Shown here: positions 7,264 to 16,811 of the stretch, in pieces
Layout of the letters: each line of letters opens with the position of its first letter
Numbering within the stretch: the first letter of the stretch is position 1
DNA from: G965261475 sp965261475 [NCBI: bacterium]
GTDB taxonomy: Bacteria > SAR324 > XYD2-FULL-50-16
Assembly (NCBI GenBank): GCA_965261475.1
Contig: OZ253454.1
Location: 310,001-374,000 of the forward strand
Length of the DNA: 64,000 nt
Direction: 5' to 3'
The notes under the pieces: model-generated
Databases searched by the model: none
The model's input: the letters and a program-made list of their open reading frames with translations, nothing else
Told to the model about the DNA's origin: nothing
Translations under genes and position numbers: made by a program

Positions 7264-9729
7264 ATGATGAACGAAGCCCAAACCAGAGCAGAATTGATTG
7301 AGCCCAGGCTCAAAGCTAGCGGTTGGGGCGTTGTTGCTGGTGCTAAGATTCTGCGTGAGCATAACATTACCGCTGGTAGAATACAGATAGGTGGTAGTAG
7401 AGGCAAGGCACTAAAAGCAGATTATGTACTAGTGTATAAGGCTATCAAACTAGCAGTAGTGGAAGCGAAAAGGGTGAGCTTAGCAGTGAGTGAGGGCATA
7501 CAACAAGCAAAAAACTATGCCAAAAGATTAAATGCAGTGATTGCCTACGCTACCAACGGTAGTGAGATTTATAGTATCTGTATGCAAACAGGTGTGGAGG
7601 CTCTAGTGGAGGGTTTTCTAAGTCCAGATGAAATGTGGCACAAGGCATATTCTCAAGACATCCTAAGCAAGCAAGCCGAGTATTGGCAAGACAAATTTAC
7701 AGCAGTACCTTTTGAGAATAAACGAGGTACCTGGCAACCGCGATACTACCAGGAGGTTGCTATTAGAAATACTCTACAAGCTATAGCACAAGGCAAAAAG
7801 CGTATCTTGCTAACCCTTGCCACTGGAACCGGTAAAACAGCGATTGCTTTTCAAATTGCTTGGGTTTTGTTTCATACGCGCTGGAGTCTGTCAGCAATTG
7901 AAAATGGAAAATTGAAAATGGCAAATGAGGAGAGCAATTATCAGCCAAGACAACCTAGGATTTTGTTTTTAGCGGATCGTAATATTCTAGCAAACCAAGC
8001 ATTTAATGTTTTTTCTGCTTTTCCAGACGATGCAATGGTGCGTATAACTCCCAAAGAAATCAAAAAAGGCGGGAAAGTACCAACTGGCGGTAGTATCTTT
8101 TTTACTATTTTCCAATCATTTATGTCTGGTAAAGATAAAACTGGCAATCCCACTCCCTATTTTGGTGAGTATCCACCCGATTATTTTGATTTTATTATTA
8201 TTGACGAGTGCCATAGAGGTGGCGCGAACGACGAGGGGAATTGGCACGGCATTTTAAATTACTTCTCACCTGCTGTGCAGTTGGGCTTAACCGCGACGCC
8301 AAAGCGTGCTGATAATGTAGATACTTATCACTATTTTGGCGAGCCAGTTTATACCTACGCGCTCAAAGAAGGAATTAACGATGGTTTTCTTACCCCCTTT
8401 AAGGTGCATCGTATCAAGACCGATAAAGATAAATATATTTACGAGAGTGATGATGATGTGATTGACGGGGAGATAGAACCAGGCAAAGAATACACCGAAA
8501 AGGATTTTAATAGAATTATTGTGATGAAAGAGCGCGAAAATAAACTTGTTAAAATCTTTATGGAAGCTGCCTATGAAAACGAAAAAACCATTATTTTTTG
8601 TGCTAATCAAGAGCACGCTGCACTGATTCGTGATTTGGTAAATCAAAACAAAAAAAGCACTGAGCCTAATTACTGTGTCCGTGTTACTGCTAATGATGGC
8701 GAACTAGGAGAGCAGTTTTTACGCGAATTTCAAGACAACGAAAAATCGGTACCTATCGTGCTGACGACCTCGCAAAAACTCTCAACCGGTGTGGATGCGC
8801 GCAACATTCGTAACATTGTTTTGCTGCGTTCAGTAAAGCAGATGATTGAATTTAAGCAGATTATTGGTCGGGGCACACGGCTTTTTGACGGCAAATATTT
8901 TTTTACTATTTATGATTTTGTTGGTGCCTCTCAACGCTTCGCGGACCCAGAATGGGACGGAGAGCCACTTATACAAACTATTTGTGAAGTTTGCACTCAA
9001 ACTCCATGTATTTGTGCGGTAGAGCCACTGCAACCTTGTGCTAGATGTGGTAAAATGCCTTGTATTTGCATTATCGTAGCGCCCCTGCTCTGTGAGAAAT
9101 GCGGACAAACTCCCTGCGTCTGCAACAATAAAATCAAAATAAAAATAAAACTAGCAGATGGCAAGGAGCGTAGGATACGCCATAATATGACAACCTCGTT
9201 CCTAAATGCTGACGGCAAACTCATGTCAGTAGAGCAGTTTTTAGCTCATCTGTTTGGCGAATTGCATAACTCTATCAAAAGTGAAGCAGAATTACGCCGT
9301 CTTTGGAGCACGCCGAAAACAAGAGAAATATTGCTTGAGCAATTAACTCAAAACGGCTTTGATAAAACAGCATTGCTAACCTTGCAAAAACTGATTTACG
9401 CAGAAAAAAGCGATTTATTTGATGTGCTGGGATATGTCTTTGACAGTGCTTTACGCCCAATCACTAGAAAAGCACGCGTTGTTACCGCCCAAAATACGAT
9501 TTATACCTCTTGCGATGCACAACAAAAAGAATTTATAGATTTTGTGTTGCGTAAATATATCCAAAGCGGTGTGGGCGAATTAGCCCTAGATAAGTTGCCC
9601 ACTCTGCTAGCAATCAAATACAAAACAATCGCAGATGCCGAGCAAATACTAGGAAAATTAAAAAATATCAGCTCATTGTTTATAGGGTTTCAGCGATACC
9701 TATACCTCAAACCAGTAACAATCTCATAG
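7264..9729 (+). CDS. hsdR: Type I restriction enzyme endonuclease/translocase subunit HsdR (EcoEI-type)
   Basis: This 821-residue subunit combines a nuclease and a DNA translocase. The N-terminal nuclease site is D53 with E67-A-K69 (ADYVLV to VVEAKR). The helicase motifs are ATGTGKTAIAF (about 187), DECHRGG (about 314), LTATPKR (about 342) and IGRGTRLF (about 534). Three Cys-rich repeats of the form CxxCGxxPCIC lie at about 574-620, a zinc-ribbon-like feature also known from this HsdR branch. At 7900-7927 four 7-bp units (GAAAATG, GAAAATT, GAAAATG, GCAAATG) lie inside the coding sequence between helicase motifs and encode ENGKLKMAN. The last about 55 residues are duplicated in the scar at 16375-16530. 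Confidence 0.95.
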   Translation: MMNEAQTRAELIEPRLKASGWGVVAGAKILREHNITAGRIQIGGSRGKALKADYVLVYKAIKLAVVEAKRVSLAVSEGIQQAKNYAKRLNAVIAYATNGSEIYSICMQTGVEALVEGFLSPDEMWHKAYSQDILSKQAEYWQDKFTAVPFENKRGTWQPRYYQEVAIRNTLQAIAQGKKRILLTLATGTGKTAIAFQIAWVLFHTRWSLSAIENGKLKMANEESNYQPRQPRILFLADRNILANQAFNVFSAFPDDAMVRITPKEIKKGGKVPTGGSIFFTIFQSFMSGKDKTGNPTPYFGEYPPDYFDFIIIDECHRGGANDEGNWHGILNYFSPAVQLGLTATPKRADNVDTYHYFGEPVYTYALKEGINDGFLTPFKVHRIKTDKDKYIYESDDDVIDGEIEPGKEYTEKDFNRIIVMKERENKLVKIFMEAAYENEKTIIFCANQEHAALIRDLVNQNKKSTEPNYCVRVTANDGELGEQFLREFQDNEKSVPIVLTTSQKLSTGVDARNIRNIVLLRSVKQMIEFKQIIGRGTRLFDGKYFFTIYDFVGASQRFADPEWDGEPLIQTICEVCTQTPCICAVEPLQPCARCGKMPCICIIVAPLLCEKCGQTPCVCNNKIKIKIKLADGKERRIRHNMTTSFLNADGKLMSVEQFLAHLFGELHNSIKSEAELRRLWSTPKTREILLEQLTQNGFDKTALLTLQKLIYAEKSDLFDVLGYVFDSALRPITRKARVVTAQNTIYTSCDAQQKEFIDFVLRKYIQSGVGELALDKLPTLLAIKYKTIADAEQILGKLKNISSLFIGFQRYLYLKPVTIS

Positions 9730-9783
9730 GTTATTGCTAAAATACAAACCAACAACAGTTAAATTTTCTACTTTGGTGAAGGT

Positions 9784-10139
9784 ATGAGTTTTAGCTTACA
9801 ACAAGCGACAATTCATATCATCGCTGGTATTGATTTTGATGAAAGTTACAAGGAATTACAAAAACGCATCCATAACCTATACAACGAGGGGCGTGTAAAA
9901 GAACCAAAACTATTTACAGATGATATACGCTTAAGTCCCGAAAAACTGTGTAGCATAGTAAGTTACTTGGAAAGCATCCATTTAGGAAAAACCGACCTTG
10001 ATAGCAAGGGCAGGGCTTTTGAAGCCTTTATGGGCTCATATTTCGCGGGGACTTTGGGCAATACTTCACCCCTCGCCCGATTGTGAAGTTTATTGTTGAT
10101 ACTCTACTGCTTCATCGACTTGCAAACAACATCTTTTAG
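9784..10139 (+). pseudogene. N-terminal remnant of a SAM-dependent DNA methylase, frameshifted and truncated
   Basis: The first 89 or so residues match the start of a type I/IIG-like DNA methylase (KELQKRIHNLYNEGR, then LDSKGRAFEAFMGSYFAG). After a GGGG run near 10047-10050 the family sequence continues in the next frame as DFGQYFTPRPIVKFIV and stops at 10137-10139. The gene is therefore frameshifted and has also lost the rest of the methylase domain (no NPPY/NPPF). A GGTGAAGG sequence precedes the ATG. This looks like a dead module left after island turnover. Confidence 0.8.
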
Positions 10140-10182
10140 CTTCTCTAATTTGTTATTGGATAATCTCTTTGATTGTACGATT

Positions 10183-11265
10183 TTATTTCCCCGATTTTGT
10201 TCTATTACAATTTTTACATAACATTTGACAATTTTCTTCCATCGTCTTTCCTCCTTTGTGCCACGGTGTTATGTGGTCAGCCTCCATTTCTGATATTTCA
10301 AAATGCTTTTTACAAAATTTACAAAACCCCTTTTGCTTTTCATAAACTTTTTGTTTCATAGCATCAGTAAAGGCACGAACCGAAAGATATTTTTCATCGC
10401 GAGTTAGGATATATGGATAAATACCGCTCTTTTTTGTCACATCATCATCAAGTATCAGTTTTGCTGTTTCTGCTTCAATTTTTTTCGCATCGTATATTTC
10501 ATCTTTATATTCATTATAAAGCACACCCCAATCAACACCTTTCATAAACTTCCTTTTTTTGGTAAAAGTAGTCCCTACCCATGTAATCACAGATTGAAAA
10601 TATATCCATAAATCAATGCCATCCTGCTCATGCTGATGCTGTGACATATAATCTTCTATCTTTTCGTCAGAAATCCACTTGATAGCGGTTTCTAAATACT
10701 CTTGTCTGATTGGTGAACCCTTTAAATAATTACTACCTATACCATAGGCTGGGCATCCGTTTTTACTAAAATATCTTTTTACATCTGAAACCCACGAACC
10801 AGAATAAACTGCATTGCGTAATTCTTGGTCTGTTAGTTTTGCTCCAGCAATGTTAATTATTTTAAACCATGCTAGTTTTTCGCTATCTTCCCCATCACAC
10901 AAATACACCATCAATTTATAATTCAAAATCTTATCTTTTTCGTCTTGTTGCAGATTATGAAAAGCCAGTTTATTTACTGAAAAATCACCTTCTACATACT
11001 GACAAACTGATATTGTTCTTTGTTGCCCGTCTATAACTTCAAAATCCCCATCTTTTATTACTGCCCAGTACATTACATTGAGAGGGAAGCCCTTTGTTAT
11101 CGTGTCAATAACGGCATCGCGTTGCTCGTCCTTGTAGATAAACTCTCGCTGGTATGGTGGGCGTATATCTAATTTACCACCATAGCCAATCACGCCTTGC
11201 TCGTCATTGTCTTGGTAACCTTTGGTTAGTTCTCGTACTGTAATTTCTTCGAGTTTTATTTTCAT
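10183..11265 (-). CDS. DUF262-HNH endonuclease, probable restriction partner of the EcoRI-type methylase
   Basis: This 360-residue protein has an N-terminal DUF262 (ParB/GmrS-like) domain with DGQQR at about 79-83. Its C-terminal HNH nuclease has paired CxxC zinc ligands (CKFCKKHF and CKNCNRTK) around EADHITPWHKGG (about 330-342). Such proteins are nucleotide-dependent or modification-sensing nucleases. Its start overlaps the stop of the upstream adenine methylase by 4 bases, so the two form one operon on the minus strand and probably a type II restriction-modification pair. The nuclease assignment is strong; the DNA target is unknown. Confidence 0.85.
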   Translation of the reverse strand: MKIKLEEITVRELTKGYQDNDEQGVIGYGGKLDIRPPYQREFIYKDEQRDAVIDTITKGFPLNVMYWAVIKDGDFEVIDGQQRTISVCQYVEGDFSVNKLAFHNLQQDEKDKILNYKLMVYLCDGEDSEKLAWFKIINIAGAKLTDQELRNAVYSGSWVSDVKRYFSKNGCPAYGIGSNYLKGSPIRQEYLETAIKWISDEKIEDYMSQHQHEQDGIDLWIYFQSVITWVGTTFTKKRKFMKGVDWGVLYNEYKDEIYDAKKIEAETAKLILDDDVTKKSGIYPYILTRDEKYLSVRAFTDAMKQKVYEKQKGFCKFCKKHFEISEMEADHITPWHKGGKTMEENCQMLCKNCNRTKSGK

Positions 11266-12272
11266 AGCTTTTTGTTTCTAATTAAAATTCTTTTATATAG
11301 TCCTTTTCCATTAACAACAGGGGCATCGTATCTAGCATGTGGTAATTTAATCTGTTCCAACATTCCGTCTCCACCCCTATCTGTGGTCCATATTATCTCA
11401 AATTGTTTGGGGTTGTATTTGTCCATAAAAGTAATAGGCACGCCCATCACCCCTTTATAATCCATTGGAATATTTTTTGTTATATCAATATTTATAGCAT
11501 CATAGTTGTCATATTGTGGATATTCATCGGGAGCATACTTTTTGTAGAGGATTAAATATTCGTGACGTTTGGTTGTATCTATGTTCGTGTACCAAGTAAT
11601 GCTTCCTTTGCTAAAATACTTTACGCCGTTTTCTATTTTTTTCCTTGATTCTGTTTTTATGTCGTAATCATCTGGTACTTGAAACCATTTGGTACCCCCG
11701 TTATCGTATCCTAGCCATACCTTGTTCTGTTTAACTAATTTAAATATTTCTTTATAAGTTATAGCATTTTGATCCCCTATGATTAAAAACTTTTTGTCAT
11801 ACTCAATCAGTTGAGCGATATACTCTCTGAACAAAGAAAAAGGCGGATTGGTTACTACAATGTCAACTTGTTTCAAAAGATCAACACACTCTTCGCTTCT
11901 AAAATCCCCATCACCTTTCAAATGAATAATACCTATTTCTTCGGTATCAGGAACTCTATTTCCATTTTTGTCGCCCTCGTATTCAAGGTAAATCGCGTGT
12001 TCGCAGTCATGTTGGCTAAACAAATCTCTATTTTGGTTTTTATAGCAGGTTGTAATTAATTTTCTAAGCCCTAACTTTTCAAAATTGTATGAAAAATAAT
12101 GAAAGAAGTTACTTATTCTTGGGTCATCGCAATTACAATAAACAATTTTGTCTTTAAAGTATTTTTTGTAATTTTTTAGCTCTCTTTCAATGTCGGAAAG
12201 TTGAGTATAAAACTCATCATTCTTTGAGTTTTTTGCCTTATGTAAATTACTATTGAGCGAGGTTGAAGCCAT
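11262..12272 (-). CDS. EcoRI-family adenine-specific DNA methyltransferase
   Basis: This 336-residue protein has NDEFYTQLSDIERELKNY (about 18-35), YCNCDDPRISNFFHYF (about 45-60) and the catalytic NPPF at about 142-145. These are hallmarks of the M.EcoRI family, which methylates adenine in a short palindrome. It is the first gene of a two-gene minus-strand operon with the DUF262-HNH nuclease. The ATG lies after a non-coding gap of about 350 bp that holds no intact gene. The partner nuclease is not an EcoRI-type endonuclease, so the recognition site cannot be inferred from EcoRI. Confidence 0.88.
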   Translation of the reverse strand: MASTSLNSNLHKAKNSKNDEFYTQLSDIERELKNYKKYFKDKIVYCNCDDPRISNFFHYFSYNFEKLGLRKLITTCYKNQNRDLFSQHDCEHAIYLEYEGDKNGNRVPDTEEIGIIHLKGDGDFRSEECVDLLKQVDIVVTNPPFSLFREYIAQLIEYDKKFLIIGDQNAITYKEIFKLVKQNKVWLGYDNGGTKWFQVPDDYDIKTESRKKIENGVKYFSKGSITWYTNIDTTKRHEYLILYKKYAPDEYPQYDNYDAINIDITKNIPMDYKGVMGVPITFMDKYNPKQFEIIWTTDRGGDGMLEQIKLPHARYDAPVVNGKGLYKRILIRNKKL

Positions 12273-12622
12273 TAGTTTATCAGTTCATTATTAAGTCAGT
12301 GTTTTACCAAACAAGTCACAAGTCAAAAACTGCATCCTATCTAGCGTATGTCTGCTTACATTTAATCTTAGTATAAATTCATTAACAGTTAAGTACAACG
12401 CTTAACTTATGTCAGCTCAAGAAGTACGCTCGTACTCTTTTGAACTGATTCGAAAAAGAAGTAAAACATGAACAGATTACTCGCTTTTACCAAACACAAA
12501 AACTACCATATTGACTTTATAAATGCAACATTGTATACAGAAAAAAATCTCTAAAACCATTGGAGAAGTAAGTCAAGCGTCAGTTGTAAAATTAAACGCA
12601 ATATAAGAACTAAGGATATAAA
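12273..12622. other. Intergenic region without an intact gene
   Basis: About 350 bp lie between the divergent EcoRI-type methylase and the hsdS scar. Reading frames are short; the longest sensible one starts at 12468 (MNRLLAFTKHKNYHID) and ends after 28 residues. I see no clear promoter or hairpin. It is best read as decayed DNA. Confidence 0.5.
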
Positions 12623-12739
12623 CTAGATAGTGTCTCTGCTGAAGCCAAAAAACTAGCAACAATCTACCAGCGAAAAATATCTTGCTTGGACGAGCTAAAA
12701 AAGAGCATACTACAAAAAGCATTTAACGTAGAGTTATGA
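12623..12739 (+). pseudogene. hsdS 3'-end scar A
   Basis: Thirty-eight codons reproduce the C-terminus of the intact hsdS: LDSVSAEAKKLATIYQRKIS, then LDELKKSILQKAFNVEL and a stop. The stop codon overlaps an ATG (TTATGA) that opens a short frame MNKEKKIVTGF. Nothing of the recognition domains remains. It marks where another hsdS-ended operon once lay and may serve as homology for recombination. The remaining 300 bp up to 13041 hold no other recognisable gene. Confidence 0.9.
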
Positions 12740-13041
12740 ACAAGGAAAAGAAAATTGTAACAGGTTTTTTGCAATGGGTCAAGTCGCAGAGATTTTAGTA
12801 GCCAGACCAAGTGCCTTGTTTAGCTTCAATATTAATTTAATTGAGCCGTCCAAACGACAGATTGATTACCTTAAAAAAACTCTGCTATCTTTTTAGCTTG
12901 CCTTGCTCTGAGCTATAAAATCTGCTCTCAAAGCCAAGAATAACTAGACAATTTGTTTGGTATAAATTACTACTATTGGTAGTATATTATCTATTGATAA
13001 TCTAAAATTGTGATTCTAATCAAAAAATTAAAATAAACATT

Positions 13042-16000
13042 ATGAGCGTTGAACAAGAGCATTTATTGAAATTAACAGAAAAAAGACGCAAGCATCTTCA
13101 GTCTTGTCATGAAAACGAGGATAAATCACATAAACTAGTTACCAATTTATATTCAGATAAATCCAACTTTATCTACGAGCTTTTGCAAAATGCCGATGAT
13201 GTTCAAGCATCAGAGATTAGCTTTACTCTAAGACCTGAAGCCCTTGAAATAAGGCACAACGGGAAGTTATTTGACTATAATGACGTTTGCTCTATAACAA
13301 CCATAGGCTCATCAACAAAAGCAGAAGATATTAATTTGATTGGTAAATTCGGCGCTGGATTTAAGTCTGTTTTTGCAGTAACAAATACACCCTATATTCA
13401 CTCAGGAGCTTACCATTTTAAGATTGTCGATTATATTGTTCCAGAACAAGTGGAGCCTTTAGATATTGAAGGGCAATATACAAGCATAAAACTGCCATTC
13501 AATCACGATGAGATCTCTCCAGACAAATCTTACGCGGGAATAGCAAAGATACTAGAAAAAGAATTAAAGTCAGAATCATTATTGTTTCTGAGAAAAATAG
13601 AAAAGATTATTTGGCAGACAGCATCAAATACTGGTGACTACTCTTCTAAAATTAACGGAGCTAGGGCAAGCCTGATTGCGAGGCTTAACCAACAGGAGCA
13701 CGTGACGAATTATCTGCTGTTTGAAAAGGGCATCAAAATAGCTGACGAGAAGCTGAAAATCGTGATTGCTTACCAAATTTTTAAAGGTGCTATCACTCCA
13801 ACAGTTGATGATAAATTATTTGTATTTTTTCCTACAAAAGAAACAATAGGATTAAATTTTTTAGTTCATGCCCCCTATAAGATGACTGCAAGCCGAGAGA
13901 CTATTGATTTCATAGACGAACAAAATCAGACTATTACGGAGGCATTGTCAACACTCATAGCCGAGAGCATACAAGCAACTAAAGAAGCAGGCTTCTTAAG
14001 CGTTGATTTTTTGAATTTATTACCGATAAATTCGTCAACCAAGAATCCTTTGTATGCCTCGGCGTTCAAAAAAGTTAAATTAGCCTTAACAACCAATGAA
14101 CTATTGCCAACAGCAGATGGAGGCTATGTGAATGCGGAAAAGGCTTTGCTAGCGCGCGGGAAAAGTCTAACTACCTTATTGAAGCGGTCGGATTGTGCTG
14201 CATTATTTGAAAAAGAAGCTTGGCTCAGCACAGCAATAACGTTTGATAGAACAAGAGAATTAAGAAGTTATTTGACGAAAACATTAGAAATTCCTGAAGT
14301 TAATATGGAAAAATTTTGTACTAAAATTACGGGAGATTTTATGGCAACCAAAGCAGATGAATGGGTTGTAGAATTTTATTCAAGTCTCTTGTTGAACAAT
14401 GAAAATTTATACCACATCCATAGAGGAATTCTATACAACTGCCCAATTATTCGATTAGAGGACGGCTCGCATATTAACCCGAAAGAAAATGATAAAGACG
14501 AAGGGTTGCAAGTATATCTACCGTACAAGGAGGAGGAGATGGAGTCTGAATTCAAAACGGTTAAAAAAATCTTTGTTGAGAATAAAAAATCACTTGAGTT
14601 TCTGAAAGGTTTAGGTCTGATAATACCAGATCAGATAGCCGAGATTAAAGAATTTATTGTACCAAAATATGAAGGCAGTGATATTGATATTGCTATAGAC
14701 AAGTATCAAAAAGATTTTGAAAAAGTACGAGGAATTTGGCAAGACTCCGATGAGTCAGATAGTAAAAAGATTATAGAGCTGTTGAAAGAACTATATTTTG
14801 TACGATGTATAAACCAATGTGGGGACAGCTCTTATCAAAAACCCGCTGATGTATATTTTCGCACAAAGAAATTATTGGCTTGGTATGAAGGCAATCACAA
14901 GGACAATATCTATTTCCTCGAAGAAGATACTTATTCCCTTGAAGCGGAGCCACCATTAACAGCCAGTAATAAAGCAAGTAACAAGGAGTTTCTGCGTAGC
15001 TTAGGTGTCCGAGATGAGTTAAAAATGACTAATACTGAACGTTTTACGAAGGATAGTCATGGACGACATGAGCGAGGAGTTAATGGGTTTAATCCAGAAT
15101 TTAACATAGATGGATTGGAGTATGCTATTGACAATATGACGCCTAAGAAATCTGTGTTTTTGTGGTCAATCATGCTTAGATATACCAACAGGTTAAAGGG
15201 GTGCATAGAAACAAGAACGAATGAAAATCATCAATACGAGAAAGGCAAAGAGCAATCATCACAGACGATGACGACGTTAAGCGGTGAGTCATGGCTCTAT
15301 GATAAAAGCAACAGGTTATGGCTCTATAACAAAGCTGGAGAATTGATAGTTTCGCAGATAGCAGACATTAAGCTTGATGCTTTGCATGATGATTACAAAA
15401 CAACAGATGAAAACAGCGAAAAACTCGCCAAGATACTTGGAATGAAGCTGGATAAAGCGGCAAAGTTTATACAAGAAAATCCTGACAAAACAGTGCTCTC
15501 AAAAGAACGCCTTGAAGAACTTGAAGCCAAGGCAAAACTTTTGAAGCAGTATCAGGAGAAAGAACGTAGAGAAGTGCTGTCAAAAGAACGCAGAGAAAAT
15601 GAATCCGATGCTACAAGTACTACAGCACAGTGGCAACCAGTAGTAAGCCCAGAAGATGCTAATATCACTGAGGTCGAATTTCCTCTTAGGCAGCATGAAT
15701 CAAAGGATTTATCTAATCAAAGCCCATCAGGAAACACGGGTAAACATATCCACTCCTATCTTGCTACTGAAAAAGGAGAAAGCTCAAGCCCTGCATCCAG
15801 CTCCGCAGGCAATAAAGCAATAGGTGATTGGGGGGAGCAATATGCCCTAAAGTGCTTGAAGAAAACATACCCGCAAAACGAAGTGATCTTGCTTAATAAA
15901 GGAGGGAGTGAAGCGGAAGGCTATGATATTGTAATGAAAGAAAAGGGCGAAGAGATTGCCTACTTTGAGGTAAAATCTACAACAGAAAGTAGCCGAACAC

Positions 16001-16209
16001 AATTTCAAATGACCAGAACACAATGGGGCTGGGCAAGGGATTTGTACCACAAAGGCAAAGGCGATATGTATGTGATCCTAGTGGTTTTCAATACTGGCAA
16101 AAAGGATACGAAAATCATACCGATAAAAAACCCCTTTGAGCGTTGGCTATTGGGTGAATTACAGGCGAACCCGGTGAATATTATGATTGTGAGACCTTTG
16201 CATAATTAA
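13042..16209 (+). CDS. Large GHKL/sacsin-like ATPase with C-terminal DUF3883 domain
   Basis: This 1055-residue protein begins with an HSP90-like ATPase domain. The N-box is FIYELLQNADD (about 43-53) and the G-box is LIGKFGAGFKSVFAV (about 99-113). The C-terminus (about 925-1040) is a DUF3883 domain, AIGDWGEQYALKCLKK followed by GYDIVMKEKGEEIAYFEVKST. That domain resembles the PD-(D/E)XK nuclease fold (D, E-x-K pattern). A Glu/Lys/Arg-rich coiled-coil-like linker precedes it (about 820-860). This architecture recurs in defence islands, but no biochemical role is settled. It stands alone between hsdS scars A and B, so it was probably acquired as a unit. A defence role is inferred. Confidence 0.8.
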   Translation: MSVEQEHLLKLTEKRRKHLQSCHENEDKSHKLVTNLYSDKSNFIYELLQNADDVQASEISFTLRPEALEIRHNGKLFDYNDVCSITTIGSSTKAEDINLIGKFGAGFKSVFAVTNTPYIHSGAYHFKIVDYIVPEQVEPLDIEGQYTSIKLPFNHDEISPDKSYAGIAKILEKELKSESLLFLRKIEKIIWQTASNTGDYSSKINGARASLIARLNQQEHVTNYLLFEKGIKIADEKLKIVIAYQIFKGAITPTVDDKLFVFFPTKETIGLNFLVHAPYKMTASRETIDFIDEQNQTITEALSTLIAESIQATKEAGFLSVDFLNLLPINSSTKNPLYASAFKKVKLALTTNELLPTADGGYVNAEKALLARGKSLTTLLKRSDCAALFEKEAWLSTAITFDRTRELRSYLTKTLEIPEVNMEKFCTKITGDFMATKADEWVVEFYSSLLLNNENLYHIHRGILYNCPIIRLEDGSHINPKENDKDEGLQVYLPYKEEEMESEFKTVKKIFVENKKSLEFLKGLGLIIPDQIAEIKEFIVPKYEGSDIDIAIDKYQKDFEKVRGIWQDSDESDSKKIIELLKELYFVRCINQCGDSSYQKPADVYFRTKKLLAWYEGNHKDNIYFLEEDTYSLEAEPPLTASNKASNKEFLRSLGVRDELKMTNTERFTKDSHGRHERGVNGFNPEFNIDGLEYAIDNMTPKKSVFLWSIMLRYTNRLKGCIETRTNENHQYEKGKEQSSQTMTTLSGESWLYDKSNRLWLYNKAGELIVSQIADIKLDALHDDYKTTDENSEKLAKILGMKLDKAAKFIQENPDKTVLSKERLEELEAKAKLLKQYQEKERREVLSKERRENESDATSTTAQWQPVVSPEDANITEVEFPLRQHESKDLSNQSPSGNTGKHIHSYLATEKGESSSPASSSAGNKAIGDWGEQYALKCLKKTYPQNEVILLNKGGSEAEGYDIVMKEKGEEIAYFEVKSTTESSRTQFQMTRTQWGWARDLYHKGKGDMYVILVVFNTGKKDTKIIPIKNPFERWLLGELQANPVNIMIVRPLHN

Positions 16210-16222
16210 AAATCTGGGTTAT

Positions 16223-16330
16223 ATCTCCACTGAAGCCAACAAACCAGCAACAATCTACCAGCAAAAAATAAATTGTTTCAATGAACTAAAAAAGAGCATA
16301 CTACAAAAAGCATTTAACGTAGAGTTATGA
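16223..16330 (+). pseudogene. hsdS 3'-end scar B
   Basis: This is a second copy of the hsdS tail: ISTEANKPATIYQQKINC, then FNELKKSILQKAFNVEL and a stop. It is more diverged than scar A. It ends with the same TTATGA overlap into an ATG. Scars A and B bracket the GHKL-ATPase gene as direct repeats of about 100 bp. Confidence 0.9.
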
Positions 16331-16530
16331 ACAAGGAAAACAAAATTGAAGCAATTGATTTGTTCTGTGGTATTGGCGAATTAGCCCTAGGGAAGTTACC
16401 TACTCTGCTAGCAATCAAATACAAAACAATCAAAGATGCCGAGCAAATACTAGGCAAATTAAAAAATATCAGCTCATTGTTTATAGGGTTTCAGCGATAC
16501 CTATACCTCAAACCAGTAACAATCTCATAG
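16327..16530 (+). pseudogene. Chimeric scar: cytosine-C5 methylase start joined to hsdR 3' end
   Basis: The 67-residue frame starts MNKENKIEAIDLFCGIG, the canonical first motif of a C5-cytosine methylase. It then switches without a break to ELALGKLPTLLAIKYKTIKD and the remaining C-terminus of HsdR, nearly identical to the intact hsdR end. The switch lies near 16375 in a short shared stretch (GGCGAATTAGCC). The homology continues past the stop (GGTTATTGCTAAAAT). It is a recombination product, not a functional enzyme. Confidence 0.88.
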
Positions 16531-16811
16531 GTTATTGCTAAAATAAAATAGCAGCGTCCATTCTGAGCCTACGAATTGGTTAAACCGTTATTTTGATGCC
16601 AATTTTGGAGTTCTACATCGGGTAAAAAAATCGTATTTCTTACTTATCCCATAAATTCCAGTAAATAACGCCCTGCCTGATACATCATTAAATGTTTTTT
16701 ATCATATAATGTGTATATCTTTTGATGTTTGGTTTTAATTATTGCTAAAGAACTTACTTTTAGATTCAACACAATAAACTGTATTTCTTTTATAGGTTGT
16801 TGAGACTAATT

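Noticed and set aside
9997-10086. Intact 100-residue protein at 9784
   Set aside because: The family sequence continues in another frame after a G run, so the stop at 10084-10086 is a frameshift product.
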